Shown here: positions 1 through 10,700 of the stretch, piece after piece
Layout: every line of letters starts with the position of its first letter
Numbering within the stretch: the stretch's first letter is position 1
DNA from: Tubiluchus corallicola
Taxonomy: Eukaryota > Priapulida > Priapulimorpha > Priapulimorphida > Tubiluchidae
Length of the DNA stretch: 64,000 nt
Direction: 5' to 3'
NCBI GenBank assembly: GCA_030141605.1
Contig: JAQGDQ010000072.1
Coordinates: 369,001-433,000, forward strand
The notes under the pieces: generated by a model
The model's database searches: none
What the model was told of the DNA's origin: nothing
Seen by the model: only the letters and a program-made list of their open reading frames with translations
Position numbers and translations under genes: made by a program

Positions 1-205
1 TATGTTTATATATTGTCAATTAAATACATGTGCGTCTTCCCATTGTAACAGTCTTATTTAACTAATTAGCAATGTTAGTGCTTGAACATTTAAGAATGTA
101 ATAGATTACATAAGTTTTAGTGTACTTGCTTGACGTTAGTTAATATTTCTACTGATAAATACCTTTAAAAAGAATGTGAATATCCTATTACTGTGCATGC
201 AGCAC

Positions 206-1529
206 TAGGGTTACCATACGTCCAGGTTTCCCCGGACACGTCCTATTTTTGGGCCTCTGTCCGGGCATCCAGGCGGGTTTTCAAAAAATCGGCAGTTTGT
301 CTGGGTTTTGCCTCAATCAGTATGTACGGAACTTGCTAACTGCAGAGGCGTACGACAGTACGAGACAAAGAGAAGCTCGTTAATTTTCAATACAAGATAT
401 TGCTAACATCTCAAAATGCAACCCTTGTAAAAGCTTTGTGTACATATTTACTAAACAAAAGTAAGCGATTCACACGACTCACACCACTGTCGATACTCGG
501 CGTATTCGCTAACGACTTAAAATGACGTCAGCTTCCGGGAGCTATTTTGTTTGTTTTTATGTGAAAATTTCTTTAAATTTGTATAGTTTCGCTGTTTTGC
601 AGTTTTGAGCAACTGGTAAAAGTTAATTAGAAAGTAGCAATGCAGCCAATGCTGAAACGACAGTGTGCATTTACAGATGGTGGCGGAACTTTCATTTCTG
701 TTGCAAATAAAGGTGGGCTTGATTTGGATGCCCACGTCAGCACACAGAAACATGGTAAGAGTGTTCGAGGAGAAAGTTCGTCCACAAGAGTCACGGATTT
801 TTTTGTAAAACCTGGCTCAAAAACTGACGATTCTGTGTCAGCAGCTGAAGGAACACTGGCCTTTCATACCGTCAAGCACCATCACAGCTACAAATCTACG
901 GATTGTACTTGTAGCGTGTTAACAACAATATTGCCCGATTCCAATATTGCACGAAAGATGTCGTGTGCTCGAACAAAAACAGAAGCGATTGTTAACTCTG
1001 TTTTGGCTCTTCATTCTGTTGACATGGTTGCGAAAGCACTTAGCAATATACGTCATTGTGGTATTTGAAGAAATTTGTTGAAGCAAATTGTAAAGATGAC
1101 GACTTCAACAAGTTATTGGCAAAAGTTAAAGGAAAGAAACAAGTTGCATGTTGAATCCGTGAAAGGAATTCTATTTGTTCAGCATAATTTCAAACATCTG
1201 TCATGCAAAGACTTTTATGCATATCTGTGCTGTCGACCGAAATTGCTGAAAGCAAATCGGTCTTCGGAAAAGTATTCTTGGTCTCAGCCTCAGGCTCAGT
1301 CAAGTTCAATCGTAACTGTTTCTGATAGCCAAGAAGAAGCAGGCGACTGACAGTTGCAGTGTGTTAATGTTTTTTGCAGTATAGCAATTTGGTATTGCTA
1401 TTAGAATACATGTAGGCCTATTTATATAATTTGCATTGTTTTAATAGACCCTAGACTGGTCCTTTTTGCCTACTTACACGTGTGCGAAAAAATGTCCTCT
1501 TTTTCAACTCAGACAATATGGTAACCCTA
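206..1529 (+). mobile_element. hAT-like DNA transposon, internally deleted
   Basis: The two ends carry matching inverted termini: TAGGGTTACCATA at 206-218 and its reverse complement at 1517-1529. Between them lie two short reading frames that look like the two ends of one transposase, with the middle missing. I could not find a convincing 8-bp target duplication in the flanks, so the exact ends are uncertain. The layout is that of a non-autonomous deletion derivative of an hAT-type element. Confidence 0.6.
640..1350 (+). pseudogene. hAT-like transposase remnant, middle deleted
   Basis: The reading frame 640-1068 encodes a segment with a TVKHHHSYKSTDC stretch followed by ARKMSCARTKTEAIVNSVLA, a sequence type I recall from repeat-derived hAT proteins in animal genomes. 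It stops just after the HCGI segment. A second frame, about 1075-1350, resumes with a short lysine-rich stretch and an acidic, serine-rich tail ending SQEEAGD. The catalytic core expected between them is absent, so this cannot be an active transposase. The family assignment rests on remembered similarity, not on a search. Confidence 0.5.
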
Positions 1530-3130
1530 TATGCCTGTTTTAATTTTTAATAATTATAAAATATTTTTTACTGGAGTTCTGCTGCATTACATGTAACTCT
1601 AAGGAAATTCCAACAACAATGAACTATTGTCTGCATAGTGGCAAAATTTATTGGAATTTAATTATTCAGTTAGAACGTTTTTTTACAAAATGCAAAATTC
1701 TAGATGTTTATTGAAGTACCAAAGTGCTTTACTGCATTAGTAAATGAGCATTCTACACTCACAGTTGAATAGGCATTTAAGTGGTCGAAATAGTTCAGTA
1801 AGGAGTTTTTTAAACTGTTTTTCAGCATCAAGGATACAAAATTTAGGTTTTAATTCACAAACAGCAATTATTGCTTTCTAAACCGCGAATTAACTAGATT
1901 TCATGAACTAGCTTTATACATTGCACAGCATAAATCTCAGCTGATTCAAACCTTTAACCCCGAGGAATCACAGAGAAAATGAAGCTAGTAACTTGATGTT
2001 TTAACACAACATAAAGCGGATTAATGTGACAATCGAACGTAATTTCAGTAGCCTTCAGTTAAATGCAAATTTGTAAAATGGCCTTTTTATTTTTTAATAG
2101 AAATGACGTCTAAAACACTACAAAAATTGAGTTGGAATATGGCAGTCACTGATTGTAGCAGAGCGTTGATAAACAAAATGATAAAATAAACTAATTAATA
2201 TGGGACCTGGCTCACATAAAGATGTTTTAAAATGTTTACAATGACAAACAAAATAATAAATCAAGCAAGTAATACTGGCACGTTATAATATTCACAGCAT
2301 AAATTATTTGGCAACAGGTGCATGTAACAGTTTAGCAGTTCTTATAAATTGGACCTACTGTATATCACATAAAGACCAAGATTTTTGCTATGTTCTTTAA
2401 TATGGTTATTAATTACTGATAGATTTTAGACACAAGGGTTTTACAATTAGACGATGTAACGATTCTGATTTGAAAGGAGTTAAACACGACTTTTTTGTTC
2501 AACTTACCCATCTTACAACTCCCGTCCCGCTCTACTTAACTGCTGACAGGTAGCAGCACTATACAGTGTATCCTAGATGGCCTAATATTAAGCTACTACA
2601 TGTTCGACAAGTCAATAAATAACAACCCAAACTAAGGAAAAATACAGTTTAGGAAGTTATCACATTCGCAACACTCTATAGAAATGCAGGCTGGTAAGTC
2701 ATCATATTACAACACTCTAAGATTTAAACTCTTAGCTAACTGGCCTACTACACATCAAAATACTAAACTTTTTTGCAACAATAAACAAAATAAATTAAAC
2801 AAACTATTAACTGGTATTATACAACACACAGCACTATACCAAAGCTAAGAATTTGCAAGGCAATAAAAGGAGACTAATGAATATTTACAGTGTAACTATT
2901 GTATCTCAAAGAACAATGGCACCGAAGAAAAACGGTACGGCTGCAGGCTGTATAACGCCATATCACCATTTTCTTGAAGTGGGCATGTACTTTTCAATGA
3001 TGTACAGGGCACATGGTCAAAATCCACATGTATATTGTAAAAATTGTCAAAATCCGTATGTTTTGTAAATGTCACAAAAACCACGGATCCGAATTTGATG
3101 CAAAAATAGCTACGAATGCGGATGCGTATT
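1530..3130. other. no recognisable feature
   Basis: AT-rich sequence with stops in all frames. I see no exon-like segment, terminal repeat or tandem array that I can defend. Short frames near 2853-3213 have no recognisable domain. Confidence 0.5.
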
Positions 3131-4733
3131 CGGTATCACAGAAAAGACCAGTACGGATCCGTACCTCTAGACACTGCCAACTTATTAATGTCATAAATGT
3201 TCAAAAAGTTTAGTCTTTTAAATATTGGTGGTGTGTAGTCCTGATAACTGGCAATTGTTATAGCTCGCACTATTTTCTTCTGAATCAGGTGAATTTTTTT
3301 CAATCTACTGGTATACGAGGTCCCCAAAACATTGTTTGAATTATTAAGATATGGTAAAAAAAGAGAATTATATAATAATGCAAGTACTGATTTAGACAAT
3401 ATGCATCTAACTCTGTACATAAAACCTATGGTTTTGAAGATTTTGCTTTCGATAAATCTAAGATGTTCTTGCCAAGTTAGGTGTTCAATGATGATGATGC
3501 CTAAGAACTTACTATGTTTTACTTTATTTATTGGGACTTCATCGATTTTTACTCTAAGATTACTAGAGATTCTTTTATTTCTATTTGTGAATACAATAAA
3601 TTTAGTATTTTCAATATTCTGTGACAACTTGTTATTAGCATTAAACCAGGTGGATAGGTGTACAAGTTCTTAGTTTACAGTATTTATCATTGATTCATAG
3701 TTTGAGTGACTATAGAATATGTTAGTATCATTCGGCAAATAAGATGAAGTCCAGCAGAGTGGAGACATTGTGGAGATCATTGATATACAGAAGAAAAAGC
3801 AATGGACCTAAGACTGAGCCTTGCGGGACACCATAATTGATTTACTTCAAAGAAGAAAATGTGTTGTCTATTAGTACAGATTGTTTTCTGTTGCATAAAT
3901 AACTTGTAAACCACTGTAAAAGTAGACCTCTGACACCATAGTTGTTTAATTTATCTAAGAGTGTTTAATGGTAAATAGTATCAAATGCTTTATATAAATC
4001 AATAAAGATACCGATTGTAAATTCATTATTGTCAATTGCATTTGATATTAAATCAAGAAGTTCAAGTAGAGTCATGTAAGTCGAGAGGTTTTGTCTAAAG
4101 CCTAGTTGTTTGCTGTATAATGTATGTTTTTTTAATATAATCGTCTATTATACATTAGTCTTTCAAGAATTTTGAAAAAAAGGGAAGAATTGAAATGGGT
4201 CTATGATTTTTAAACTGGAACTTATCACCAGTTTTAAAAATTAGAATAATCTTCGCTATTTTCAGAGAGTCTGTGACTATAACTGTTGAAAATGACTTGT
4301 TAAATGTATAAAGTGGAAATTCAGCAGTACAGATGATGAGTTTTTTAAGGATAATTTGTGATATATCATCATACCCTGTACTGCTTTTATTTTTTAATTA
4401 TTTGCCACATTTAGCAGCTCCGTTTTGTTATTTGGAAGCAACTGCATTGAATTCCTACATATATTTAATAAATATGAAAAATATGATATAATTGTAGTGG
4501 TAATTTTGTCTGCTAGAGTTGATCCTACATTTACAAAATAGTTATTAAAGCCATCGGATATTTCTTTTGATGTCATTGGGTTATACTGTGATTTTTTTTA
4601 AATGTGACTGTTCTATATGAGAAGTATTTCTTTTATTAATAGCTAAATTTATAATTTTCCATGTGTTTCTCATCTTATTCATATTAGTTTTGTTGTGGAG
4701 ATCACTGGCATCTATCAGAATTACATTGAACAT

Positions 4734-5090
4734 TGTAGAATGTTCCGTTAGAATAATTGCCTTACTGCGTAGAATGTTCTGGAACAAAACTTCTAGAAGC
4801 TTCTCGGGCATGCTATATAACGCAAAGCAGGCCGCTGAGATGGACACACGCAGATTTCGCACGTGTACGTATACTTACACACACATACTTACACAATCTG
4901 GATGTATACTTACACATTCTCTTGTATACTTGTATTTTCAGATACACTTAAACGTTTTCCAGATTTTCACGTTTACTGTAATCATTTCGCGTTCCTTCAT
5001 ACTTTTGTGTTGTAGAATTCTCGCTTAATAAACTAGTTTAATGTGACGAAGTGTTTTCTCTACGAGCCTTCCGAAAGAAACAAAACACGA
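4734..5090 (+). mobile_element. solo-LTR-like insertion in the LINE
   Basis: This block interrupts the minus-strand LINE reading and has the architecture of an LTR: upstream activator-like sites (4736-4803), a TATA box (TATATAA at 4814-4820) and, about 205 bp further on, a polyadenylation-like AATAAA (about 5026-5031). There is no long reading frame. I could not identify a clean target-site duplication or exact ends, so solo LTR is an inference. It could also be a promoter-bearing fragment of another repeat. Confidence 0.4.
4736..4820 (+). promoter_or_regulatory. heat-shock-element-like cluster plus TATA box
   Basis: Two uninterrupted three-unit heat shock elements (alternating GAA and TTC every 5 bp) are visible: GAATGTTCTGGAA at 4772-4784 and TTCTAGAAGCTTC at 4791-4803. 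A two-unit GAATGTTC lies at about 4738-4745. TATATAA follows at 4814-4820, 11 bp after the second full element. The spacing matches what is known of HSF1-bound promoters. Whether it is active is not shown by sequence. Confidence 0.55.
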
Positions 5091-5440
5091 CATGCTTCTA
5101 CAATTATGATTAAATATCGAAACTTGAGTATAGCTGGTATTCGCGTTTGTGTTAGATTTTATTATAGAAGTATTTAGATTGACATCAGTGGTATAGTCCC
5201 AATTTATTCTACTAATTCTGTTATAGAAGTTTAGGTCTGGATCAAAATCTGCATACAGTGAATGTTTTTCATTATAATTAATTGGATTTAGATGTAATTC
5301 AGTAAGTTGTAAGGTAACTGAATCAGGTAAATCGATCAAGTCAATAGCGTTTTTTAATTGTATTTCATTTTCTATATTATTGAACGGCAATATATCTGCA
5401 AGACATTTTGTACAGTACCACGAGTCTACAGTTGACAGTT

Positions 5441-6604
5441 TGTTTGTTACATCCAGTTGCCAGTCTAGTGACCTATCATTAATTACAATATTATTGTGGT
5501 GTTATCAACTTATTAAGGTGCACAATATTAGATGAATTATATCACCAAAGAAAATGTAACAATTCAATATGATTAATGATCAAGATATAATTTTTTATTA
5601 TCATCGCTTAATCTAAGATGTTAACATTTAACAGAAGTTTAGTAATGGTTCCTATCATGTTAAGGGCCAACTTAAACTCACATGATTAAGTGCCTTCTAA
5701 TTTAAAAACATTTTTATAGTTAACATGATGTAAAAATAAAACTTAAAGAATAATTCCTGATATCTATAGGGCCCAACATAAAAGCCTCGTTAAGAAAAGC
5801 AATTTTTGAGATTAGATACATGTGAAGAAACGTTAACATACAATAACATTAAGATAATACGTCAAGCCATTTTGTGCAAACAACAGCATGATTATTTTTA
5901 TACTCTTTTAGTGTATGAAATAGCGTTGAATATTAACAAATAATTAGACACTGAAATCACATTGTATGAAAGACCATAAATATATGTATGAAAAAATATC
6001 AGTCCTTGCTAAATGTGTAATTTAAGATATATTAAAAAAATAGTAAATTAAAGTTTGTGTGCGATGAACTATAGATTCCATATATTTTTAATTTTCGAAG
6101 TATTACAGCATATTACCTGAAGTTAAATGTTATTATACCAAGTTCTGGGGATGTTAGCATATTTATTGTTTGGAACTTCATATAGATCTAAATATTTGTT
6201 GAATAAAATATGATTACATCTAGATACTTTTACTATATATGAAGTGAAGCCAATTTCGGTTTGTGAAGAACTGCACAGGTGTAACATAATTTCGCCTGTT
6301 ATAAAATGTGGACATATTAAGTTTATGTCCTGCATTTATAAATTAATAACATATATTGGTTGGATATTTTATTAGCTATTTGAAGATGCTGGCTGTTTTT
6401 GTTTAAATAGGCAAAAAAACAACTACTAGAGAAAAATCTGAATAAATTTACGGAGATGCCCAAAAACCAAAAATTATCTTCACACAAAAATTTGGTTACC
6501 AAGTTTAAGAGCCCCTCCTATTAGATCCGTTGGCTGTTTTTACCTGCAAATGCTCATTGTAGTAAAATTCCATGTAAAAAGTGAAATTTCTCAATGACAG
6601 CAAG
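5441..6604. other. no recognisable feature
   Basis: AT-rich intergenic sequence upstream of GPD1. I see no domain, terminal repeat or array here. Confidence 0.5.
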
Positions 6605-6898
6605 TTAATCAGGCACAACAATGAAACTTGTAATTGCAGTATTTGCAGTCGCATGGGTTAGTTTTAAGTCAGTCCTAACAATATCTCTTATGCTGACCAT
6701 GCACCATGTATGTCTCCCTTTACCAACACATATTTCTGAGAAAAACCACCTCAGTTGGTGCTTGGCAAGCATGATCTCAATGTGCAATATATTTTCGCGC
6801 TCAAAGATATTGTTCATGGTTTTCTTGTCAGACCGCTTACAGGCACCGCTTACATGTTTTTCAAGCATCTTTGGCTGATGGTTATTTAAGTTACCCAT
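6605..6898 (-). mobile_element. LINE (RTE/BovB-like) C-terminal fragment
   Basis: The minus-strand frame reads ...ERENILHIEIMLAKHQLRWF..., which resembles the segment near the C-terminus of RTE-like LINE proteins that usually reads like IE.MLL..QLRWAGHV. The rest is degraded. Only this short stretch supports the call. Confidence 0.45.
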
Positions 6899-6899
6899 G

Positions 6900-7668
6900 T
6901 CTTGCAGATGTAAAGATGGTAAAAAAAGAATAGCTGTTTGTGAGGTTGATTATCATTTTCGTCATTTAATGGTGGATGGTTTTTGAGTCAAGGAAATTTT
7001 GGCAAGGTTTTTCAAAAGAGAATCTTGGTTTGCTGATATCATCATTTTCCACAACACTTTTAAAATGTATCAAGAAATGTCACAAAAATGTCTTTAAAAT
7101 GTTTGTTGCCGTTTTGTGAAATGCTGCCTAATTCACAGATTAACATGATCCTACGTATTTTAACTTGCATGTACACAATGTCGACAAATGGTCTTAAAAA
7201 CATTTCTGAGATCATACGCTTAAACCTTTTTTAAAAACAATTCTGAGATGCTATAAAAATGGCATGCATTTGCTGGGTATGTTGAATTTTAGACTTTTTA
7301 AAACCATAATCATTTGAACCACGATAATTACCATGTATGTAATAAAATAACTCAAATAAAGCAAATAATTAATTCAGCTTAATTTGAAACCTTCAATATT
7401 CCTGACATAATAAACCTTAGAGTAAAAAGTGCAATTTGGAAGCATAAAGTAACAACAGTTAAGTTTTCTTTTTTTGTCGGGTCTGCCAATAATATATGTT
7501 GGCCTTGTGGTGTGTGCACGAAATACTGAATGAATTAACTTGAAGGTTAATTGTGTAGCGACCTCTGGCGATGAGGTTGCTGTATCTGACCTGATTTTTC
7601 CCGGAAAAAATCATGGAATTTCTGAACATTTCTTTTGTAAATAGCTGAAAATTGGTAATCCAGAAAAC
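6900..7668. promoter_or_regulatory. GPD1 upstream region
   Basis: This stretch precedes the GPD1 start codon and should contain its 5' UTR and promoter. An in-frame TAG lies about 30 bp upstream of the ATG, which supports 7669 as the true start. I see no unambiguous TATA box or initiator that I would single out. Confidence 0.3.
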
Positions 7669-7712
7669 ATGCCTGAACTCCTAAAAATCTCCATCATTGG
7701 CTCAGGAAATTG
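7669..7712 (+). CDS. GPD1: GPD1 coding exon 1
   Basis: It encodes [14 protein letters not shown] plus the first two bases of the Trp codon: the first strand of the NAD-binding fold and the start of the GxGxxG turn. The donor is TG|GTATAG. An in-frame stop upstream and a perfect phase match with the next exon (W completed, then GSAIAKIIG) fix the start. The exon is only 44 nt, easily missed by gene finders, and lies 4.2 kb from exon 2. Confidence 0.88.
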
Positions 7713-10700
7713 GTATAGTATTATGTAACCGTTTTGTTGTAAAAATATTGAATTATACTGTTTTATTTCCACAGTTCAGCATTAGGCCTTCATATTTTGT
7801 TATTTTTGTCAAATTCCATCAGCAAACATTTACTCTTTATAGCCTAGGTACAAAAACTAGCCAGCTGATATGATCACAACATACAATACTTTAATTTTAC
7901 AAGTGAAGCAAGTTGAGAGTCAAAGAGACGTCAGTACATTAGATGTTTTAACTTTACTCATCTTTGCACTTTACAATAAATCAAGCAAAAAAGTTCAACG
8001 TTGTGAAGTATTAAAAATTATCGTATGTGCCCTAACATCTTTTCTTTCTATCCATATTGACATGAGCTGGTCCTATTGCAAGTAACACTTAAGAGTTATG
8101 TTAGTACATAACACACAAGAACTTTTATTTCACACATATTCGAGATATACGGATTGTAGTCAGTTAACGAATAAAGAAGTAGGGTGACGAGTAACCCTTT
8201 AGCCGAAAGTAGGACACTTCCGGTAAAACGCATGTGCTACATTTGCGGAAAAGCAGCGTCGTACATGGGTAGCCCAAGTAAGGCACTGGCGATTTTTGTG
8301 GAGAATTGAGAATTATGATGACATAATAAAACATAAAACTAAATTTGTTTTACAAAAAAAGTAACTTTATAATAATGATGGATGACAATTTACAAAATTA
8401 ATGTATTTTTTACAATATATCATATGATATAATACAGTATCATCAGTATTATTAGCTCCATTAAAATCATCATAACATTAAACTAAGTATCTAATGCTTT
8501 AAAGAGAGAAACTATGCACACAATTATTACAGAAATAATTGCAATTTTAAAAATAAGACGGTTGGATGCTAAGCCTTCACAACATGAAAAATTAATTTTC
8601 AACTTTTTAGGAAAAGCAAGGACAATTAATTTTGTAACGTGTAAGGCTCTGTCGTACATGGCTTGCTAGCCCATGTAGAGCACATAGGTCGCTAAAACGC
8701 TTACTTAGGAGAAAACAATTATTTGTCCAAGAGATAGTGAAATGGATCACCTGTCTGTGAAGCGAGACAAATTAAAAAATGATATACCTTAAACAAAATT
8801 TAATGTTGAATTCGCCTAAAAAGTAGGTTTATTTCACTTCAACAACATTAATATCGAAGCCAACTTTAATAGTGTCTGTTCTAGCAGCTCAGAATAAAAT
8901 TCTTTTATTTTATCAGATGTATAATAAATTATTCAACGTGTATTGACGTTTTTAATTATTATTATTATTACATAAACCAGGACAACGGACGGTGCCAGTA
9001 TGCTTAACAACTCAATTCACGACCTGTCTCTAGTGTCCTACTTGGGCAGCCCATGTACGACACATCCTACTTGGGCTATCTCATGTAAGTCACTTGTCGT
9101 ACTTCGGCTAGTGGGTTACTCGGCGCCCATCAAAGATATAAATAGTGTGGAGAAAGGGACTGACCATACGGTCTTTTACTCCTTTCCCCTATATAAAGTG
9201 AAATAAATAATTTTAATCAGTATTGTAGACAATAATAAAGTTATTTTTCACAAATACAATATAATGGTGTTGTTGTTTTTTTGTTCTTTTTTTAATTTTA
9301 GTTTTATCAGTAACTCCTTTAATAAAATTTTAGAATTTTAATAAAATAATATAGAAGCCTAAATTACAAACAGAAATTGTAAAACCACTGGTGTTTACTT
9401 TTCTTGAAAATTCCAACAATTTTACTCAGTTTAGTAGAAATATAAATAACATTTATACAAAGAATATAAATTTGAGAAAACTAATCCCAGCCAAAAATTG
9501 GTTTCTTTTTGTCCACTGAACTTATATCAAAGGTTAAAAACCAAGTTGCCAAAGCCTTGTGTGCGGTAAACGTGCTGTTTTGCTGTTTCTCCACAAAGAA
9601 CAAAAATGTCCTCATGGCTGCTTACAAAACCTATGTTAGGCCACTACTTGAATATTGTATGCCAGTGTGGTCCGTATCATATGCTGGGCATTGATGCTAT
9701 AGAGACAGTTCAGTGATATTTTACACGCAGATTATTTGCCCATTTTCAACTTGGTGTTTTTAACTATTTGGACAGGCTGCATATTTTAGATTTACAATGA
9801 CTTGAAGTGAAACAAATAATTTTTTATCTTAAGATGGTTTATAAAATATGCCATAAATTAGTAGATTTGTCATTTGATGATTTCTTTTGTTATGCTTCCA
9901 CCCAAAATTTACGTAGTCACAATTACAAATTGTTCAAACATTATTCTAAATTAGGTGTATACAAATATTCATTCGCAAATAGAGTAGTCCCTATCTGGAA
10001 TGATCTTCATTATGGCATGGTTAATGCACCAAACATTGCCATTTTCGGCAGTAGGCTAACAAGCTGATTTTAATCGTATTATGTAACCTATTTTTTCTTT
10101 ACTGTATGTAGTGTCTAGCTCCATGTTAAGTTTCTTTTAAGGTTTTTCTGGTTTACTGCCCATGTATTTGCGATTGCAAATATATTGCAAATTACTTTAT
10201 ATTGTATTATATGACTAGCATAAGTGCTATGTGCCTGCTGCCATTTTTTTTTTATAAAAATGTAATTATAAGTGTTCTTAAATAAAATAAAAATAAAATG
10301 TATGAGGTACAACACACATTCACATTCAGCAGACAAGAATAACTTTATCATTGCTTTAGTTTGCTGCTTATTAGCAGTATTATTAAACTACCTAATAATT
10401 TTGGGTAACTTAAATTGCTGTACATTTGTAACATTTGCTTACTAGTAATTTTACCAGTAAGGCTGCAATTTATGTTCAAATTTCCTATTATGCCACTTTT
10501 AATGTCGGTGAGGCATAACCAATAAAGCTGTTAATTAAGTTTTAAATATACGGGTGTTTGAACTAAGTCACCTAAATTCATGTAATTTATTCTGTTACAA
10601 AAATTATTAACCTAGGAATTATTGGGCAATAGTACTACAACAACTGATATAAATATCTTATGGTACTTCCCAACATATTCTTTTGTATTGTATTGTGCCT

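Larger units (their letters stand above)
3136..5440 (-). mobile_element. decayed LINE (CR1/jockey type), interrupted
   Basis: Read on the minus strand this is a non-LTR retrotransposon in pieces. The 5' part (about 5440-5100) ends in an endonuclease start-like segment, SIFNHNCRSM. The middle (about 4690-3700) contains a degraded reverse-transcriptase block that still reads LGPLLFLLYINDLHN and then a broken catalytic motif (LFA then a stop where the aspartates belong). The 3' part (3627-3136) encodes the C-terminal region with KFLGIIIIEHLTW and a ...RAITIASYQDYTPPIF tail. Frames shift and stop repeatedly. About 400 bp of foreign sequence (about 4700-5090) splits the element, and most of the endonuclease is missing there. 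Confidence 0.7.

Noticed and set aside
4581-5028. Overlapping frames across the heat-shock-like insert
   Set aside because: They join LINE-derived and insert-derived sequence by chance; no coherent protein.
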